A stretch of 64,000 bases of DNA from Neurospora crassa OR74A (GCF_000182925.2 NC_026504.1:1984001-2048000); one strand, 5' to 3'. Shown: positions 1-11,730, counted from the first letter of the stretch. Numbers and translations are program-made. Notes: generated from the letters alone by a model not told the origin.

Positions 1-1
1 T

Positions 2-1084
2 GATGGGGCTTCTGAGGTTCCCACTTCCGCTCACGCCGCCGCCGCCCCCGCTGACGCTGCCGTCCCTGCTGCCGAGGCCGATTCTTTTGGCGACTTTGCC
101 GACTTTGCCGACGCTGCCCCTGGCGTCCCCGCTGCTAGTGTCCCTGCTGGCGCCGCCACCCCTGCTAATGCCGCCGCCGCTCCGGCCAAGGCCGCCGACA
201 AGGTCAACGATGACGAGAAGGCCGCGCCCGAGGCGCCCTCCGCGCCTTCCGCGCCTTCCATCCCCACCATCCCTACCACGGCTGAGGTCGCCGGCAAGGT
301 CGACGATGCCGCCAAGGCCGTCACGCCCGAGGGTGCCTCTGTCCCCTCCGTTCCCGCTGAAGCCGCCGGCAAGATCATTGATGACGCCAAGGCCGCCGTA
401 CCCGAGGGTTCCTCCGTCCCTGCCGCTGCCTCCGGTCCCGTTGAGGCCGCCGGCAAGATCATTAATGACGCCAAGGCCGTCATCCCCGAGGGTGGTTCCG
501 TCCCTACCGCCGACTCCGTCGGTGAAGCCGCCGGCAAGATCGTTGATGACGCCAAGGCCGCCGTGCCCCAGGGTTCCGCTGTTCCTGCCGCCGTCTCCGC
601 CCCCGCTGAGGCCGCCGGCAAGATCATTGATGACGCCAAGGCCACCGTGCCCGAGGGTTCCTCTGTCCCTTCTGTCCCCTCCGTCCCTTCCCTGGTTGAC
701 GCCGCCGCCGAAAAGGTCAACGATAGCGCCAAGAACATCGCGCGCGGTCTTGCCGGTCTCCCCTCCCTCAACGACGCTCCTCTCGGGGGCGATGTCGTCA
801 ACCAGGTCGGTAAGATCGTCGATGGCGCCGCTGGAAAGATTGCGCGCCGTCTTGCCAACCTCCCCACCATCAACGGCGCTCCTGTCGGGGGCGATGTCGT
901 CAAGCAGGTCGAAAAGATCGTCAATGACGCCACTAAGAAGATTGCGCGCGATCCTGCCGGTCTTCCCTCCATCAACGGCGCTCCTCTCGGGGGTGATCTC
1001 GTCAACTCTGTCGGCGGGCTCCTCGATAGCGTCAAGGGCGGCGTGCCCGTCCTCAACTCCCTCGGCGGCGGTCACCGCGTTTAA
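2..1084 (+). CDS. Ala/Pro-rich repeat protein, 3' part (5' end outside window)
   Basis: The reading frame is open from the first bases of the window to a TAA at 1082-1084, so only the C-terminal 360 or so residues are visible and the start lies upstream. The protein is dominated by Ala, Pro, Val, Ser and Gly. Two repeat types follow each other. The first is a 27-28 residue unit with core AAGKI(I/V)(D/N)DAKA followed by a Pro-Glu-Gly-Ser linker; cores begin at about 362, 446, 527 and 611, with an earlier divergent copy near 289. The second is three units of about 40 residues with core LPSxNxAPxGGDxV (about 757-1020). No catalytic motif, cysteine pattern or membrane segment is visible. The GC-rich third positions and strict repeat phasing show that this frame, not the other open ones, is the real one. 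I do not recognise the family. A structural, wall-associated or LEA-like role is possible but is a guess. Confidence 0.75.
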   Translation, partial: DGASEVPTSAHAAAAPADAAVPAAEADSFGDFADFADAAPGVPAASVPAGAATPANAAAAPAKAADKVNDDEKAAPEAPSAPSAPSIPTIPTTAEVAGKVDDAAKAVTPEGASVPSVPAEAAGKIIDDAKAAVPEGSSVPAAASGPVEAAGKIINDAKAVIPEGGSVPTADSVGEAAGKIVDDAKAAVPQGSAVPAAVSAPAEAAGKIIDDAKATVPEGSSVPSVPSVPSLVDAAAEKVNDSAKNIARGLAGLPSLNDAPLGGDVVNQVGKIVDGAAGKIARRLANLPTINGAPVGGDVVKQVEKIVNDATKKIARDPAGLPSINGAPLGGDLVNSVGGLLDSVKGGVPVLNSLGGGHRV

Positions 1085-3187
1085 ATAATTGGGTGTGAAG
1101 AAACGGGTCCATGATTGCAGGAATGTAGTTGAATGAGGAGTTGGTAAACAAGAAAATTGGTGGGGTGGAGGAGGATTTAATGACATGGGGGATGAGAGTG
1201 CACGCGAGGATACCCGGTACCTACCTAGTCATATCCCGATAATAGTTATTTTTAATGGACATTTGAACCTTTCAACATTTCGTCTGCTCTTCGAATCTCT
1301 GGATAGTGATGCTCGCAACAGGCGAAGATGAATTGACACGCGTGAGTGGTGTCTGGTTGGTGTGTCAAGGAACCTCCCAAGTACAGATGATTCTGATGGT
1401 TGCCTGGGGCAGTTGTCGAGATAAAAAGTCTGTGTTGGATGGGGGTTAGGGTTGGACACCGCCAGTTCCCCTGACATCCCGTCTCACCCTTTTCTGAACC
1501 TTGACAGCTTCCTTCTGAGGCGGTGATCTGCAGACGCCTTTCTGTAGGTACTTTTGGTAGCCGCGGCTGTCAGATTCAAGTGGTTCCGGCAAGCAAACAA
1601 AGTGGAATGTTCATGTTCCGCGCATCAAAGTGCTGCTGTGGGCAGGCGGGCAAGAAGCGGTAAGTTCCGATGAACCTGTCCGACAAGTCAGGTGGAAGTC
1701 GATGACAAAAGTTGGAGTGAGGGATGGGGGAGTTCAGATCATGCACGGACTGGCGCTGCAAGACAGGGGTACGTACACTATTTCCTGTTCCCACTTTCCC
1801 ATCACATCCAAAGAAATGCCCTCAAACATCATCATCATCTTCACTTCACACTACCTCCCGCCCGTGGCGCTACACACTGCGTTACCGTTGCATACCTCTT
1901 ACTTGTCGCTCCCTTTTCGGATTTCCTACAAATTACCATACTTTGATCGACCGACGGCGCCAGCAATCCCTACCAACAGTGCTTCCTAACGGTGTACCCG
2001 GACACTTGTACTGAGAGCCGTCCGACTGCGTACCGTCGCCAATGACCCCGGGTCGCCAGATGTAGTGTAAATCAGCTTCAGACTTGTCGTGTTGCCCGGT
2101 ATTCAGTCGTCAGGACCGGTCATTCCCTGGTTACCGGCAGTCCCCAAATCGGCCAAATTACCTCTGACTCTCTGAGGTAGGAGTTCCAGACCCGGGCCCT
2201 GTTCCAGTGGGCCTCCTTTTGCTCTTTGACCTCCCGTCATCGCTTACCGTGGGGATCGCCGTGGAGATTTGGGGAAAAGGTCCCAACCCCAAAGGGTGGA
2301 CGACAACAACAAGCGAGGTGTACACATCCTGGAAAAGGAATGCCACGCCCGTCCAAAAGAGCAGGCATTCACTGGTCGGCAGTCACATCTCATTCCCCAA
2401 TGGCCGTGAATGGAATCGCTGTACAAAGTCCTCATTTCATCGGCCGCTCTGGGGTTAGCGGCGCAATGTCCAACACCCCCCGTTCATTGGTCGCAAAAGA
2501 GGTGTTCCTGGCATGAACCCGTTACAATGGGACATCACCCACCGATGCCACCTCAAGCCCAGCAGCCCACTCAGTGCCGAGATGAGGCGCCCAGGGACCC
2601 CAAAGCGGTAGACTCGCTGATTGGTCACACCCCCTGAGTCTATCGCGACCTGCAGGTAGCTTGTCTTCCCCTTCCACACAGCTTTCTGTTGCTGGCCCGC
2701 CCCGGGGGAGATACCTTGAGTGAAAAACGCCAGGACATGGGGCACGACATGGACTACGACATGCTCGGCTCCTCGTCAACCCATCCCAATCCCATCCCAT
2801 TCTCCCCGTCTGGGGTTTAAGCCCGGCCTTCCCCCACCCCTCGTGCACCGAACCCCGGGACAAGCCTTCTCTTCTCTCTTTCTGTCGCCCTCTCCATCTT
2901 TCTTCCCTCCACAGACCTTGGTTGGAGCCTCACACTCGTTGACCTCGGCCCTTCCGAAGCTCGACACGCCTCGGCTTCTGATGTCCGTCAAATCTTCTCA
3001 CGATCGTTCCGACCCGACCTATCACGATTTTATGTCCTATGAACACCGGCTTGAATTTTGAATAGAGAAAGTGCCAGGGCTGGATATCAGTTGAACGACA
3101 GCCGACTTTGTATCAGAGTTCATATCCTGACGTGCTGGGCTCCACGACCATTGGATATTGAAGACACAACCAACCCCTACCGCCAAC
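1085..3187. other. Intergenic, upstream region of the SUN-family gene
   Basis: About 2.1 kb with no gene I can support. Short open frames exist on both strands, but none shows codon bias, a recognisable motif or splice structure. A pyrimidine-rich stretch at about 2865-2911 lies some 280 bp before the next start codon, which is a common position for transcription initiation of strong filamentous-fungal genes. The rest is ordinary non-repetitive sequence. Confidence 0.5.
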
Positions 3188-4728
3188 ATGAAGCTCTCCA
3201 CATTCCAGACCGCCCTTGGCGCGGCCTCATTATTTCTCAGTGCTCAACCTGTCTCTGCCGGTCATGGGGGTCATCGCCATCTCCATGAACGTCCCACGAG
3301 GAGACACAGTCGTGTTGAGGACACCATTGAGAGCTTTGAGATGCCTCAGCTGCAAAAGAGAAAAACCCAATGCTCATTGCCCGACCACCCGGATCTTGTA
3401 TATGTCCCGGGAGGCATGAACAATGGTTTCGCCATGAGCCCCGATGAGCCATGCGAAGACGGAAAGTGGTGCCCGTATGCGTGCGTTCCTGGAAAGGTTA
3501 TGGCACAGTGGGAACCAAACTCGACCTACGTCTATCCCCAGTCAATGGTGAGTTGATACATATCTCAACATTATGAGATTCGGAGCGCTGATGCATGATC
3601 AAGAACGGCGGTTTGTATTGCAACAAAGGAACGCCTGAGAAGGCCTTCGACGACAAGCCATACTGCGTGGATGGAACCGGCGCCGTTCAGGTAGTTAACA
3701 AGGCTGGAAAGGTTGTGTCCTTTTGCCAAACTGTCTTGCCTGGTAATGAGGCCATGATTATTCCCACCGACATCCAGGGCCAGTCCAAGATCGCTGTGCC
3801 TGGACCCTCTTATTGGGACTCAACCGCTGCGCAGTAAGCATACCCACAGATGATAGTGTTTGTGACTCTTGAAGCTGACTGTCGCAGTTACTATATCAAC
3901 GCGCCTGGCGTCTCTTCTGCCGAGGGTTGCATTTGGGGCAGCCCAGGCAAGCCCATCGGAAACTGGAGTCCCTATGTTGCTGGAGCAAACACCGTTTCCG
4001 CGGGCGAGACATATCTGAAGATTGCCTGGAATCCCATTTACATGGACTGCGATTGGAAGAAAACGAAGCCTAGCTTTGGTGTCAAGATTGAGTGTCCCGC
4101 TGGAGGTTGCAATGGTTTGCCGTGCTCCATCGATCCCTCCAAGCATGGTGTTGGAGGCTTGGAAAGCCCAGTTTCCACCAAGGGTGTCGGCGGTGCTCAG
4201 TTCTGCGTTGTCACTGTCCCCAAAGGGCAGACTGCCAACATTGTGGTGTTCAACATCGATGGTTCCAGCGATGATGAGCCCAAGACCTCGACCACCAGAA
4301 AGCCTGACCCTCCCAAGACTACCTCAACTAAGGAGGCGCCCCCGCCGCCCAAGACCACCAGCACCATGGAGACACCCACTACCACATCAACTCCTCCTCC
4401 TCCTCCCACCACTTCTTCTTCTTCGGTTCGCATATCATCAGCTCCAGTATCCTCTGTAGCCAGCGCGGAAGAGTCTTCTGTTTTGTCCTCTGAGACACCG
4501 TCTGCCTCGAAGCCCGCGCTTTGGGGTGGTGTCTTCAAGGAGACTGGCACCGATTCCACGCCTACCAGCGAAGCCTCCGAGACAACGGAAGCACCAGTAC
4601 TCACGGAAACCGAAAAGCCCGCACCTGTCTCAACCACATCGAAGAAGAACGACGGTGCAGCTCAAGAAGGTGGCGCTGCCATTGCAGGTTTGGTTGTCGC
4701 CATTGTCGCAGCTGCAACTCTTCTTTAA
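3188..4728 (+). CDS. SUN-family (GH132) secreted cell-wall protein with GPI-anchor signal
   Basis: Three exons: 3188-3547, 3604-3833 and 3888-4728. The introns are 3548-3603 (gtgagt...aag) and 3834-3887 (gtaagc...ctgac...cag), and both splice in frame. The start has a good context (caacATGaag) and is followed by a signal peptide ending near VSAG. Arg-rich RRHSR and a KRK just before the domain look like Kex2-type processing sites, as in yeast SUN proteins. The SUN domain follows, with LVYVPGGMNNGFAMSPDEPC, the WCPYAC cluster, GGLYC, SFCQTVLPGNE, a YYINAPG region formed across intron 2, and about 13 cysteines in all. The C-terminal third is Ser/Thr/Pro-rich linker ending in a hydrophobic tail (AAIAGLVVAIVAAATLL), typical of GPI anchoring. 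The family (SIM1/UTH1/SUN4 relatives, GH132) acts on beta-glucan in wall remodelling and septation. An N-terminal SUN domain plus a GPI tail suggests the group II type. No symbol is assigned. Confidence 0.93.
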
Positions 4729-6332
4729 ACTGCTGTCTCCACGCGGTTTTCAAAGCTTGGTCCCTGGTGTTTGTCAGGAGGCTGATTTTTGCTTTCTTTG
4801 TATACGACGTTGAAATATCCTCTTCACCATATTTCGCGGCCGATACACGAGGTACATCCGGTCGAATTGTACCTGACCTTTACTTCTTTTCTTCGGTTTT
4901 CGGAAAACGGCGACGAATAGCAATGACCTGACATGATATACTTCTCCAAAACGACCACATCCGCCCAGTCAGCAAGAACTCGTCAAAACCCGGAAGCCGA
5001 AAAAAGAAACCCACATACTTCTTTAAAAACACACCCCATACATACGCTCAGTACCTACACTAGTGTCTATTGTTATTTCTGCAGCCCCATTGGCGTGCTA
5101 AAGGCTGCTGCCATCTTGCGCCTTTCTTCCCTGCACCAGTTGTTCTTGCTGCTGCAAGCGACATATTTTATCATTCGACGACTTAATTTCGGTCTTGATG
5201 TTTGTTACGAGGATATCTTTTTTTCTGTTCGGCGATATACCCCCATTGAAGCTATTGGTTATTTAGGTCTGCGCGTTCGGTGCAGCGATTTTTTTGACGA
5301 TATCTTCTTCTTCTTGGTTATGTTTTTCTTTCTCTGAAAAAAAATGATCCTTGAGTGTTGTTTGTGATCAACACGTGAGGAGGAAATTGGATGCGGCTGG
5401 AAAGTGGGAGGTGGGAGGCCACGGTTTGATTATATGATGGATGTCGAAACGTGATAAAGGGAGAAGGAAGAGTACACGAACAATGATGAGGTTCTGTGGC
5501 CGGAGGCATTGGAAAAGTCTGGTAGACCAAGGGTTTCCTCGATCGCCGATGTGCTCGGGAGGACTGGGCTGGGCATTGGATATTATTCGAGATGTGACGC
5601 TGAATGAAAGAGCAAAAGATGTTCGTGACGACGAATATTTTAATCCCAAATCTTGACAGAAATCATACACTAGATGGTGATAATGACGGTTTACTCAAGA
5701 TCGAAGCTTGGATTAAGACGAAATAGCGATGCCGAAGATGATGACGAGGTGACTGTTTTCGCCTGGATTCGGAGCTTGGGAGGGGGGAAATGTTAACCTT
5801 AAAGAAAAAGGAGAAGGAGGAGAGTAGTATGGACAGGAAGAAAAGGCACTGCAAGAAAGAAATCTTCAACCGGCACCACTTGAAACATTTATGAACACAA
5901 GGCGGGTACCACTTGGTGACTTCTCCTTGGCGGGTACTGTCATACACGTCCGTAATAGTCGACAAGGTTGTCAGCTCCTTGCTCCACGTTGGCTCTGGGC
6001 CCTTTCATCAAGGAATTGATACGAGCTCGTACTAAAATAACAATCGTCATCGCATCAGTTCACATTCCCACACAGTCCAGACCTTTCAATTTGAGGCAAA
6101 GCCAACTTGCCATTCACGTTTATGGATAGTGTCGAGTTGGAAAACATCATATTACATATGTATGGCCTATGAAAGTCCATAGGACAAATACCTTACTGAT
6201 ATGGTCTAGCGTCATGTCGGCTTTTCTATAGCAGGATAACAAAGGAAGAAGCAAAGGAAAAGATAATAGAGCAATAATCGTCCCTCCCTCTTCATGTTTA
6301 AGCACCTTAAGTCCCTCTTGCACCTCCCATCA
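4729..6332. other. Intergenic between convergent SUN-family and CSN12-like genes
   Basis: Convergent 3' regions. The first few hundred bases are T-rich and AT-rich, as expected of a fungal 3' untranslated region. An open frame at 4933-5337 exists only because of poly-pyrimidine composition and shows no protein-like character. Nothing else is supportable. Confidence 0.45.
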
Positions 6333-8039
6333 TCAACCCATTTTCACCCACCCCGGTACATCTTCAAATTCACCCGGTGGCTCGTTTGTCTCACCTGCAT
6401 CCGCCGCCGCCAGTTCATCCTCGTAGTCCTCCCTGAACCGGTCCATGATACTCTCATACGGGCACGGCCAACCGGCCGCCACCGCGTTTCCGCCCTTGCG
6501 CTTGGCGCCCTCGACCGCGAACTTCTTTTGTTGGCGAGCAATGAACCCATTAAGTAGGCCCGCGTAGACCAAGCCCGCGACGATCGACTCCATGCTGTCG
6601 AGATCCGGTTGCTTGTTTCCAAAGATCAGGCCCTCCGACGGCATCAGCCGCTTCGGCTGTCCGCCTGGGGGAGGGACGAGAGTAGTGAGAGCGGCGGAGG
6701 AGCCAGCAGCGGCAACAACGGGGACGTAGCCCTCAAGGAGCTTCTGGACATAAGTGGCGGTAACCACAAGGTCGGCGAGTGAGAGGGCGGGGGCGCGGTT
6801 GGTCATCATGTTAGGATCGTTTCCGGTGGCGCCGCCTTCCCATGTAAGCAGGAACGTCTTGCGCGTAAAGGAGCGCCAGACGAGCGGTTTGAGACGGTAG
6901 AGAAGAGTGAGGTAGAGGCCGCGGTCCCAGAGCCAGTCTCTGCTGGCGTTGAGGGCCTGGTGAAAGGCGACGAAATTGCCGGTCCGGATGGCAGCGCAAA
7001 TTGGTATGAAGACGTCGCCGAAGCCGGCGGCCTCAGGCCGCGAGAGAAGCATCTGTGAGGGAAAACGTCCCAAGAGAAGGTTCGAGGGAACCCAATAGAT
7101 CAGAATCTGTCGGCGATGCTTGAGGAATTGCGGGTGGCATTGCCGGTAGGCCTCTTCAAAGCACCAGTGGGCACGCATGTAATGGCCATGGTCGAAGTTG
7201 AAGCGGCCAAGATAGTAGAGAAAGGTTACGCGTTGTGATGCCGGATATAGGGAGAGTGCTGGTCCGCTTGTAGAGAGGTTGGTGAACATTTGGACGGCGA
7301 GTCTTGACTTGTCGCACTGCAGGAGGGTATGTTCATGAGTATTTCTTTCTGAAATCGTCTTACGAGAAGGACGAGCAATGGGACGACTTACAGCAAACAG
7401 CAATTTCAGTGTCAAGTTTGCAAACAGATATACGGCGATCTTCTTCCCCTTTGGAGGTGACCAGCGAGTGCTTGATCGATCTGTGAGACACGATGTAAAG
7501 ATCTTTTGAATGATATCTGCGGCAAGCTCGACGATCGATTTCTTTTCGCCAGCTTCATCGCCAGTCATGTCACCCTGGATCTGGGCCATCAGATGAGGCT
7601 CCTTTGTGATGCTCATCACCAACTTGGAAAGCGCCTCTGAGAGAGACATGCTGGTTTGTAGAAGCATGATGCCATACGTTGGATTAGCAAGTGCATTTGC
7701 ACATGATATGAGCAGGTCGCTGAGCCGGCCATAAAGTTTGACGATGTCGTTGAAGTCTACATCGCGCCAGTACTTCAAATACTCCTCCATGAACGAATTG
7801 AAGCCAGGCCACGGCGAGCCTCGTCCCTCTGGAACGTCATCTTCTTCTGGCAAATGCTTCTCAACAAGCTTCTCGATATTGTCAGAATTAGGGGGACAAG
7901 TTGACCTTAGTTGTTGCCCAAGCTCATAATAATGTGCGGCAACATTCGGCTCGACGAGCAGCCAGTTGCGGAGCTCGTCACCATTTTGAGTTTGTACGAA
8001 CCCGCGGATGCTGGTCAGAAATTCCGCAATGAGGCTCAT
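6333..8039 (-). CDS. csn12: CSN12/Thp1-like PCI-domain protein
   Basis: Two exons on the minus strand, 8039-7392 and 7316-6333, giving 543 residues. The intron 7317-7391 (gtaagt...ctgcag) is exactly 75 bp, phase 0, and contains no in-frame stop. An unspliced transcript therefore stays open with 25 extra residues. Splicing restores the family-like helical repeat LLFACDKSRLAVQMF. The body is a helical-repeat PCI protein (FNFDHGHYMRAHWCFEEAY, RQILIYWVPSNLLLGRFP) ending in the winged-helix part around PDLDSMESIVAGLVYAGLLN. This matches the CSN12/Thp1/PCID2 family, which works with Sac3 and Sem1 in mRNA export and associates with the COP9 signalosome in fungi. I chose the start MSLIAEFL because the family begins close to that segment. 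An in-frame ATG at 8138 adds 33 residues that look non-family. Symbol by homology. Confidence 0.88.
   Translation of the reverse strand: MSLIAEFLTSIRGFVQTQNGDELRNWLLVEPNVAAHYYELGQQLRSTCPPNSDNIEKLVEKHLPEEDDVPEGRGSPWPGFNSFMEEYLKYWRDVDFNDIVKLYGRLSDLLISCANALANPTYGIMLLQTSMSLSEALSKLVMSITKEPHLMAQIQGDMTGDEAGEKKSIVELAADIIQKIFTSCLTDRSSTRWSPPKGKKIAVYLFANLTLKLLFAVSRPIARPSRKTISERNTHEHTLLQCDKSRLAVQMFTNLSTSGPALSLYPASQRVTFLYYLGRFNFDHGHYMRAHWCFEEAYRQCHPQFLKHRRQILIYWVPSNLLLGRFPSQMLLSRPEAAGFGDVFIPICAAIRTGNFVAFHQALNASRDWLWDRGLYLTLLYRLKPLVWRSFTRKTFLLTWEGGATGNDPNMMTNRAPALSLADLVVTATYVQKLLEGYVPVVAAAGSSAALTTLVPPPGGQPKRLMPSEGLIFGNKQPDLDSMESIVAGLVYAGLLNGFIARQQKKFAVEGAKRKGGNAVAAGWPCPYESIMDRFREDYEDELAAADAGETNEPPGEFEDVPGWVKMG
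7317..7391 (-). other. In-frame, stop-free 75-bp intron of the CSN12-like gene
   Basis: Canonical gtaagt donor and ctgcag acceptor on the minus strand, length divisible by three and no stop codon inside. The family alignment as I know it favours removal. Retention would insert 25 mainly polar residues into the middle of the helical repeat. Confidence 0.75.
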
Positions 8040-8783
8040 AGCTGTGGTATTTTTGTAGATGACGCGCTCGTGACCGGTCAGGTTGTCTTTCAACCCAGCT
8101 TCCTCCTCCAAGGTCGTGGCCCGGCCGCGCCAGGGCACACACCAAGAGCGAAAGTCAGTGTGATCTTGTAGAAGGATGAATGGCGGGGTGCGTCGTAATG
8201 TATCGTCGTAACCTAATATTTTGATACTTGAGTCGCGGAAAAGCTAGAGCTGGAGTAACAATGCCGAATGATGCAATAAATAACTTGTTGTAGTTCTTGT
8301 TCGATGTTTGATTTGCTGAAGACAAAGGTGCAGACCGTTTCGGTGAAGCTGCGCGATCTCAAAGGTGAAGTTAAGGTGAGTGTGTTTGCACTGTGCTGCA
8401 TTGATTTCAATGCGGCGCGTTCGTCTTCTGACCGGACGCTTAAACCCTAACCCGAACGCTATAACTGTGAATACCCTGGGATCTTTGTTGCACGAGTTGA
8501 ATTTGGTCACGTTTACTTATATGCTCAGTTGTGGATTTACAGCATCACCCAGATCATCAAGCTCACAACATGGCACTGCAGTTTCCTTACTTCTTCAAAT
8601 ACATTCTGTCGCTTTGACCCAACAAGATGCAGCTGTAACTATGTGCAGACTGGCCCTGCTTCTGGCAGCGCATCATACCATTTGTACATGAAAGAAAGCC
8701 CAACCAACTCCAAAGCTTTGCAAATCTTCATCCTTATACAAAAATTCATCAAATACCCATCCGCAACTCCACAATGTTCCCGG
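8040..8783. other. Intergenic between two tandem minus-strand genes
   Basis: Holds the 5' region of the CSN12-like gene and the 3' region of the thiolase gene. Short open frames on both strands have no protein-like features. No RNA gene is recognised. Confidence 0.45.
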
Positions 8784-10137
8784 TTATACCGACTCGATCC
8801 TCTGGACGACCATCGCAGTGGCCGCACCTCCACCATTGCAAATAGCAGCTACACCGTACTGGCCAGGCTGGAGTTGATGAAGCAAGGTAACGAGAATGCG
8901 GGATCCAGAGCTACCCAAGGGGTGGCCAAGGGCAATGGCGCCACCAAGAGGGTTCACCACAGCGCCTTCGAGACCCAGAATCTTCTCGTTGGCCTTGATG
9001 ACCGCGGCGAAGGCCTCGTTAAACTCCCAAATGGCAACCTGGTCCTTGCTAATGCCGGCACGCTTAAGGGCAAGCTCAACCGCTTTAGAGGGCGCAATAG
9101 GGAAGTCGATGGGATCCATAGCGGCATCAGCTGAACTGACGATACGGGCAAGGACCCTTGAGCCCTTGCCGAACTCTTGCGCGAGCGACTTATTGCCGAG
9201 AACCAAAGCACTGGCGCCATCGTTGAGGGTGGAGGCGTTGGCGGCCGTCACGGTACCGGTGCCATCGCGGACGAAGGCAGGCTTGAGGGTGGCAACTTTG
9301 TCCAGCTTGATGTCGTTGTAGCCTTCATCCACCTCGATGATCTTGTCACCCTTCTTGCCCGGAACGGTGACCGGGACAACTTCCTCAGCAAACTTCCCGG
9401 AAGCCCAAGCCTCCTGGGCGCGCTTGTACGACTGGATGGCATACTCGTCCTGCTGTTCACGAGAGATTTGGAACTTCTTGGCAGTGTTCTCGGCGCAGTT
9501 GCCCATGTGGAACTCGTTGTAGACGTCGGTCAGCCCATCCTTGATAATGCCATCCTCCATCTTGATGTGACCGAAGGGGGGCATGCCGCTAGCGCGTGGA
9601 ACGTAGTACGGCGTCCTTGTCATGTTCTCCATACCACCAGCGACCTGGGCCTCCGCTAGGCCAAGCTGGATGTTTTGCGCCGCGAACACAACAGCTTTGA
9701 GACCGGAAGCGCACACCTTGTTGATGGTAATGGCCTCTACGTTGGGGGAAAGGCCAGCAAAGATAGCGGCCTGGCGTGCAGGTGCCTGGCCAACAGACCC
9801 CTGGAGGACGTTTCCCATGTAGACATCGGTGATCTTCTCAACGGGGATACCCGACCTCTTGACGGCCTCCTTGATGGCAACGGCACCGAGCTTGGGAGCA
9901 GGAACGGTGGTGTAAGAGCCATTGAACTGGCAGACGTTAGCACAAGCGCTGTGTTGTGGAAATGGCTGATTTTACGGAGCGCTTTACCTTGGCCGTTGGT
10001 GTCCTCACACCACTGAGAATGTAGGCATCCTGAATCTGCTGGCGGAGAGCAGACTGGGTGGAAAAAAGACGAGCGCAAGCGACACGGGAAGTGCGCGAAG
10101 CCGAGCCAGCGGCTGTCCTGGCGTGGCTAAGAACCAT
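8784..10137 (-). CDS. Acetyl-CoA C-acetyltransferase (thiolase II), mitochondrial type
   Basis: Two exons on the minus strand, 10137-9988 and 9926-8784, with a 61-bp intron (9927-9987, gtaaag...gccag); 430 residues. Condenses two acetyl-CoA to acetoacetyl-CoA, or the reverse reaction in ketone and isoleucine breakdown. Thiolase landmarks are present: nucleophile Cys122 in NKVCASGLK, the NEAFA box, His385 in [10 protein letters not shown], and Cys413 in CNGGGAA. The N-terminus ([20 protein letters not shown]) is rich in Arg, Ser and Ala without acids, a typical mitochondrial presequence. The C-terminus RIESV is not a peroxisomal SKL-type signal. This points to the mitochondrial ACAT1/Erg10A-like paralogue rather than the cytosolic sterol-pathway one. 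The start was chosen by context and by the presequence; upstream in-frame codons look like leader. The gene is divergent from the E2 gene about 1.6 kb away. Confidence 0.94.
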
Positions 10138-11730
10138 TCTGATGTCGGAAGCTGGTGACGATGAGTTACAGGACGTAGGGGCGGTACTGCACAGCGCAGA
10201 TGTCGGAGGGGAATCTGGCGAGAAGGAAGAAAGGAAGATGGCCGAACGGGGAATGAACAACAGCACAACAGGAGAGGCAACACAAAAACAGGAGCAGGAA
10301 ATAATTGGGAGTAGGGACAGAATCACAGGGAAGACTTTCTTCTATTGTTTAAAAATGATTAATAAAACTACCAGTTGGGGAGGCGATAGCTAGGTGGTCT
10401 CTTCCTCTCCTTCCCGCTTTCTTTTCCTCGGAACTTGTCAGATGCCATGATGGCACCGGTCGGCTTGTGACGGTACATGTGTGGAGAGGATTCACACCAA
10501 AGCGATGCTTCACCCCGCCAATTGAGCGCCAAACAGTGGCCGCCACCGTGGTTCCTCCGCGGGGACCCCAACGGGCGCAAGGGACACAGAAGCTTGGTAT
10601 CCGGGGTTTCCCGTGGAGCCTGCCGCTGACCGACAGGGGAAGCTCCTCATCCACAACAACTGAAGAATGCCCTGCTTGGGTCATGAGCCCATGAGTGCCG
10701 TACCCACGGGCGGATGGAGAAACATCAGATGGAGCCAGAGTTGAAGCCGTAGCGGAGGGGAAACGGTCAACGGATCGATTCGGGGGTGGATGCTCTCCAA
10801 GCAGTTCATTCACTCTTTCCGCAGCCTCCTGTTGCCCAGCGCCGGCATCATACCTAGCTGTACCGGATACTGCCCGCATAAAATCAGGGATCAAAAGGCC
10901 AGGGCACTGCACGCTCAAGAGTCGTTTCGCATCACTTAACAATCTATCCCAGTCGCGGTTGTCCCTGCAATTGCCATCCCGCGCGCGTCTTTGGATGTTG
11001 GGCAGAAGCGAACCACTTTACACGCGGGAACAAAAGCCGAGCTTCCCAACGCGATATGTTTGAGATGTTGCGTTGGTTCCAAGCAACGATCCTATTGCGG
11101 CGTTGAAGTGTTTTCGGGCAGCTGCCGGGGGATGCCACAGGAGACAGCTTGATCAAATCACTGATTCAACCCGAACAATTGGCTGTCATGCTACAATTTC
11201 TGATGTTTTCTTGGGATTCATTTGTCAGTTCGATTAGTTAGATGTTTGGCTGGACAACCATTCGGCGGTGGCGTGAGAGAAGGTGTGTGACTGTGTGATC
11301 CCATTCCATCAGCTGGCAGTCACCTCGCGCACGAGCCACCAGTCGCTTCATACCCAAGTGTAATTGGCCGAGAATCAGAAAAGTGCTATTAACAATCCGG
11401 CGGCAATTGTCAACCGGGGCAGTCACTGTTCATTGCCCCTGCCCTCGGCGCGCGTTCTCCTAGCTTCTTTGTGACGCCCCCCTCCGGGCAATCAGTTGGG
11501 TATGATAAGATAGCGGTCGTTAATGCGCGTTCACTTGTTGGCTCTGCTGGTTTCCGTCATTCATCTCCGCCCCTTCAAATCAGTTCGTTTGATTGTCTCT
11601 TCGCTATTCCAACCACGAAACCCATCTCGACTTCGAACAAAGTATCGCATCGATCCTACGTACTCCATCAACCTTGTAGCTTTCTCTCCATACGCCTGGG
11701 CCGACTTCATCATCCATCACCAAAGCCAAA
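10138..11730. other. Divergent intergenic region (thiolase / RAD6-type E2)
   Basis: About 1.6 kb shared upstream region. An open frame on the minus strand at 10349-10942 is the longest candidate (197 residues). It has mixed composition, no recognisable motif and no close start context, so I do not call a gene. The 11,470-11,730 segment before the E2 start is pyrimidine-rich and is probably its leader. Confidence 0.45.

Noticed and set aside
3-1088. Long open frames in the other plus frame and on the minus strand (31-1056) over the Ala/Pro-rich gene
   Set aside because: Shadows of a GC-rich repetitive coding region. Only the frame starting at base 2 gives coherent amino-acid repeats.
4933-5337. 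134-codon open frame downstream of the SUN-family gene
   Set aside because: Phe- and Ser-rich from pyrimidine runs; looks like 3' untranslated sequence.
8040-8138. Upstream in-frame ATG adding 33 residues to the CSN12-like protein
   Set aside because: The extra segment is not family-like and MSLIAEFL fits the usual start. A leader intron remains possible.
10349-10942. 197-codon open frame on the minus strand between the thiolase and E2 genes
   Set aside because: No motif, no codon bias, no good start context; kept only as a note in the intergenic entry.
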